Shown here: positions 61,118 through 64,000 of the stretch, in pieces
Position numbering within the stretch: position 1 is the first letter of the stretch
Layout of the letters: each line of letters starts with the position of its first letter
Source: JAGFIY01 sp964499285
GTDB lineage: Bacteria; Bacteroidota; Ignavibacteria; Ignavibacteriales; Melioribacteraceae
Assembly: GCA_964499285.1 (NCBI GenBank)
Contig: CAZCLA010000011.1
Coordinates: forward strand, 1-64,000
Direction of reading: 5' to 3'
DNA: 64,000 nucleotides
The notes under the pieces: model-generated
What the model was told of the DNA's origin: nothing
The model's input: the letters and a program-made list of their open reading frames with translations, nothing else
The model's database searches: none
Translations under genes and position numbers: made by a program

Positions 61118-64000
61118 ATGAAAATTTCTCGACTATTCACCACTCCCGACCAGGATCCATTTGATTCAATAAAATTTGTTAAAAGAATTTCGGAGATAAA
61201 AAATCCAGATGGTACAATCGTTTTCAGGATGGAAGACGTTCACGTACCGGAGCATTGGTCTCAAGTTGCCACAGATATAATTGCACAAAAATATTTTCGG
61301 AAAGCCGGAGTACCGCGACTTCTAAAAAAAGCAAAAGAAAAAGGTGTTCCTAATTGGCTTCAACCGTCAGTAGCTGATACTGAGCGTTTGGTAGATCTTC
61401 CGGAAAAAGAAAGATATTCAAGTGAAACAGATTCGAGGCAAGTGTTTCATCGTTTAGCAGGAACATGGACATACTGGGGTTGGAAAGCCGAGTATTTTGA
61501 TGAAGAAGAAGATGCAAAAGCATTTTACGATGAACTTGTTTACATGCTTGCAATGCAATACGCTGCGCCTAATAGTCCCCAATGGTTTAATACAGGACTT
61601 AACTGGGCTTACGGAATTAACAGACCGGCACAAGGTCATTATTATGTTGATTTTAAAACTGGGAAATTAACTCAATCAGAAGATGCTTATACTCATCCTC
61701 AGCCGCATGCTTGTTTCATACAGGCTGTAAATGATGATCTTGTTAACGAAGGCGGCATAATGGATTTGTGGGTTAGAGAAGCTCGTTTATTCAAATATGG
61801 ATCCGGAACAGGAACTAATTTTTCTGATCTAAGAGGTGTGAACGAACCCTTGAGCGGAGGAGGTAAATCTTCAGGCTTAATGTCATTTTTGAAAATAGGC
61901 GATCGTTCTGCCGGGGCGATTAAATCAGGCGGTACTACAAGAAGAGCCGCAAAAATGGTTACGATCGATATTGACCATCCCGACATTGAAGAGTACATTA
62001 ATTGGAAAGTAATTGAAGAACAAAAGGTTGCCTCTCTTGTAGCTGGTTCCCATCTGTGTAATTATCACTTGAATGCAGTGATGAGAGCCTGTTATGAAGA
62101 ACACCCCGAAAACGATCGGTTCAATAAAAAAACAAATAAGCGTCTTGAGAAAGCAGTAAAGGAAGCACGTCGTGCGTTTATTCCTGAAAGCTATATTGAA
62201 AGAGTAATCCACTTTGCGAAACTTGGTTTCAAATCTGTCGAATTTCCGACTTACAACACCGATTGGAATTCTGAAGCGTATGCTACAGTATCAGGACAAA
62301 ACTCAAATAACTCAGTTCGAGTCAATAATGAATTTATGCAGGCTGTTGTTGATGATAAAGATTGGAACCTTTATTGGCGAACAGAATTGAAGAGAGCGAA
62401 AAAAGGTGGTTATCCGCCCAAACCTTGCAAAACGCTTAACGCTCGCGACCTTTGGGAAGATATAGGAAATGCAGCCTGGGCTTGTGCAGATCCGGGACTT
62501 CAATACCATACTACAATCAATGAATGGCACACCTGTATCGAGGATGGAGAAATTCGTGCATCAAATCCTTGTAGTGAATATATGTTTTTGGACAATACTG
62601 CTTGTAATCTTGCATCACTTAATCTCGTTAAATTCTACAGCGATGAAAAACAAAAATTTAATATTAAAGCATTTCGTCATGCTACAAAACTCTGGACAAT
62701 CGTTCTTGAAATTAGTGTGTTGATGGCACAGTATCCTAGCAAGGAAATTGCACAAAGAAGTTATGAATACAGAACACTAGGACTCGGTTATGCAAACCTA
62801 GGCTCATTATTAATGCGGCAGGGAATTTCTTATGATAGTAAAGAAGCACTTGCAATGGGAGGAGCAATTACGGCTATTATGCACATGAAAGCTTATGCGA
62901 CGAGCGCGGAGATGGCTCGTGAACTCGGAACTTTTCCTCGCTACGAAACAAACAGCGAAAATATGCTTAAAGTGATAAGAAATCATAGAAGGGCAGCATA
63001 CAACGTTCCAAAAGAAGAATACGAAGGATTAACAACTTTCCCGATGGGAATTGATCCGATGCACTGTCAATCCGATTTGCTTAAAGCTGCTCGTGAAGAT
63101 GCTGATAAAGCTTTGGAATTAGGGACTAAGCACGGATTCAAAAATGCGCAAGTAACCGTAATCGCTCCTACAGGAACAATAGGACTCGTTATGGATTGCG
63201 ATACTACCGGAATCGAACCGGATTATGCACTAGTAAAATTCAAAAAGCTTGCCGGGGGCGGATATTTTAAAATCATTAATCAATCAATTCCTCCTGCACT
63301 TCGATCGCTTGGGTATAATCAAGAACAGATCAACGAAATAGTTAAATATGCAAAAGGTTCCGGAACTCTAGAAGGTTGTTCTCACATCAATCCGGAATCA
63401 TTGAAAGCGAAAGGCTTCACGGATGAAGTTCTTGCAAAACTTGAAAAAATTCTGCCTACTGTTTTTGAAATTGGCTTTGCTTTCAATAAACATACAATTG
63501 GAGCAGATTTTGTTGAGAAGAAATTAGGTATTACAGATGAAGACATAGCCGAAAATGAAAACAGCCTGCTAAGAGCAATCGGTTTTACTAAAGAAGAAAT
63601 AGCCACTGCCAACGATTATGTATGCGGAACCATGACTATCGAGGGTGCTCCTTTCCTAAAATTCGATCACCTTCCGGTGTTTGACTGTGCAAACAAATGT
63701 GGTAAAAAAGGGACTAGATACATCACTGTAGATGCACACATTAAAATGATGGCGGCCGCACAACCTTTTATTTCTGGTGCGATTTCGAAGACGATTAATC
63801 TTCCGAACCATGCCACAATTGAGGATATTAAAAACTCCTATATGAAATCTTGGAAACTTGCAATTAAAGCAAATGCGCTTTATAGAGACGGTTCAAAACT
63901 ATCTCAGCCTCTTAATTCAAAAGTTACCGAAGATATTGAAGAGATTTTGGAAAAAGCTGAAGAAAACGATATAGTTAAAATAGCTGAAAAAATAATCCAC
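61118..64000 (+). CDS. nrdJ: Adenosylcobalamin-dependent ribonucleotide reductase, 3' end beyond window
   Basis: ATG 61118 after TTGGAG; open to the window end (961 codons visible). Class II reductase making deoxyribonucleotides with a B12-generated thiyl radical. Signatures include MQYAAPNSPQWFNTGL, RLFKYGSGTGTNFSDLRG, GGTTRRAAKMVTIDIDHPDI, the catalytic-loop NPCSEYMFLDNTACNLASLN, TIGLVMDCDTTGIEPDYAL and DCANKCGKKGTRYI. This long form (over 1100 residues) is common in Bacteroidota relatives and has extra C-terminal cysteine/zinc regions. It allows oxygen-independent dNTP synthesis; B12 must be made or imported. Confidence 0.97.
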   Translation, partial: MKISRLFTTPDQDPFDSIKFVKRISEIKNPDGTIVFRMEDVHVPEHWSQVATDIIAQKYFRKAGVPRLLKKAKEKGVPNWLQPSVADTERLVDLPEKERYSSETDSRQVFHRLAGTWTYWGWKAEYFDEEEDAKAFYDELVYMLAMQYAAPNSPQWFNTGLNWAYGINRPAQGHYYVDFKTGKLTQSEDAYTHPQPHACFIQAVNDDLVNEGGIMDLWVREARLFKYGSGTGTNFSDLRGVNEPLSGGGKSSGLMSFLKIGDRSAGAIKSGGTTRRAAKMVTIDIDHPDIEEYINWKVIEEQKVASLVAGSHLCNYHLNAVMRACYEEHPENDRFNKKTNKRLEKAVKEARRAFIPESYIERVIHFAKLGFKSVEFPTYNTDWNSEAYATVSGQNSNNSVRVNNEFMQAVVDDKDWNLYWRTELKRAKKGGYPPKPCKTLNARDLWEDIGNAAWACADPGLQYHTTINEWHTCIEDGEIRASNPCSEYMFLDNTACNLASLNLVKFYSDEKQKFNIKAFRHATKLWTIVLEISVLMAQYPSKEIAQRSYEYRTLGLGYANLGSLLMRQGISYDSKEALAMGGAITAIMHMKAYATSAEMARELGTFPRYETNSENMLKVIRNHRRAAYNVPKEEYEGLTTFPMGIDPMHCQSDLLKAAREDADKALELGTKHGFKNAQVTVIAPTGTIGLVMDCDTTGIEPDYALVKFKKLAGGGYFKIINQSIPPALRSLGYNQEQINEIVKYAKGSGTLEGCSHINPESLKAKGFTDEVLAKLEKILPTVFEIGFAFNKHTIGADFVEKKLGITDEDIAENENSLLRAIGFTKEEIATANDYVCGTMTIEGAPFLKFDHLPVFDCANKCGKKGTRYITVDAHIKMMAAAQPFISGAISKTINLPNHATIEDIKNSYMKSWKLAIKANALYRDGSKLSQPLNSKVTEDIEEILEKAEENDIVKIAEKIIH

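Noticed and set aside
1..64000. CRISPR arrays, prophage or transposase genes
   Set aside because: No regularly spaced repeats, cas genes, phage structural genes or transposases were seen; the island evidence rests only on the tRNA-like end and gene content.

Overview
The window looks like a chromosomal segment of an AT-rich, Gram-negative member of the Bacteroidota/Chlorobiota branch, most likely Ignavibacteria-like. Supporting evidence: a secreted protein ends in a type IX secretion C-terminal domain containing the YPNPFNPST motif; there is a CarboxypepD_reg/TonB-dependent receptor and a SusB-type GH97 enzyme; and the one clear housekeeping promoter (before rplU) is a classical TTGACA-N17-TATATT site rather than the Bacteroides TAnnTTTG type. 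Many genes start with TTG behind a good Shine-Dalgarno sequence. No tRNA, rRNA, CRISPR array or complete insertion sequence was seen.

Region 1-8.97 kb is accessory. It holds the 3' part of a 6-bladed beta-propeller gene, a small secreted eight-cysteine peptide resembling NVEALA peptides, a two-gene ABC exporter, a stand-alone RND permease without adaptor or outer-membrane channel, a NarL-type sensor kinase/response regulator pair, and a secreted plus a polytopic membrane protein of unknown family. An ACTGATTC motif lies 47-59 bp upstream of the peptide gene, the kinase gene and the gene at 7962, so these units may form one regulon controlled by the encoded two-component system. This is the best candidate for an undescribed system: a regulated peptide export or sensing locus.

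Region 8.97-11.2 kb reads leftward. A histidine-kinase ATPase fragment is followed by a response-regulator receiver fused to a retropepsin-like aspartic protease domain, and then by a small membrane protein. Upstream of the kinase fragment lies a GC-rich, heavily folded non-coding stretch ending in a terminator-like hairpin (10911-11080), and then a 20-bp sequence identical in character to the 3' end of a tRNA-Ser gene (11171-11190). Together these suggest the right edge of an integrated island whose other end and tRNA lie outside the window.

Region 11.4-64 kb is mostly core genome. It starts with a membrane-tethered sigma-like/FecR-like fusion, followed by a sugar symporter with a GH97 alpha-glucosidase, alanine racemase and an M20 amidohydrolase, a sugar nucleotidyltransferase, an AbgT transporter, a T9SS-exported C39-like cysteine-peptidase-fold protein, MgtE and DapF. 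A long rightward run carries efp-accB-accC-gcvH-glycosyltransferase-guaA-TPR-radC. Then come envelope coiled-coil/LysM proteins, phoH (apparently with an ACG start), mazG, a RidA protein, rsfS-argS, comF-like, a large VWA-like membrane protein, surE, a TonB receptor, an orphan DNA methyltransferase, xseA-xseB-dxs-oxidoreductase-PhoB/PhoR-type regulators, rplU-rpmA, a TerB protein, malQ, and the first 961 codons of a B12-dependent ribonucleotide reductase.

All family calls are from reading motifs and lengths; no database search was run.
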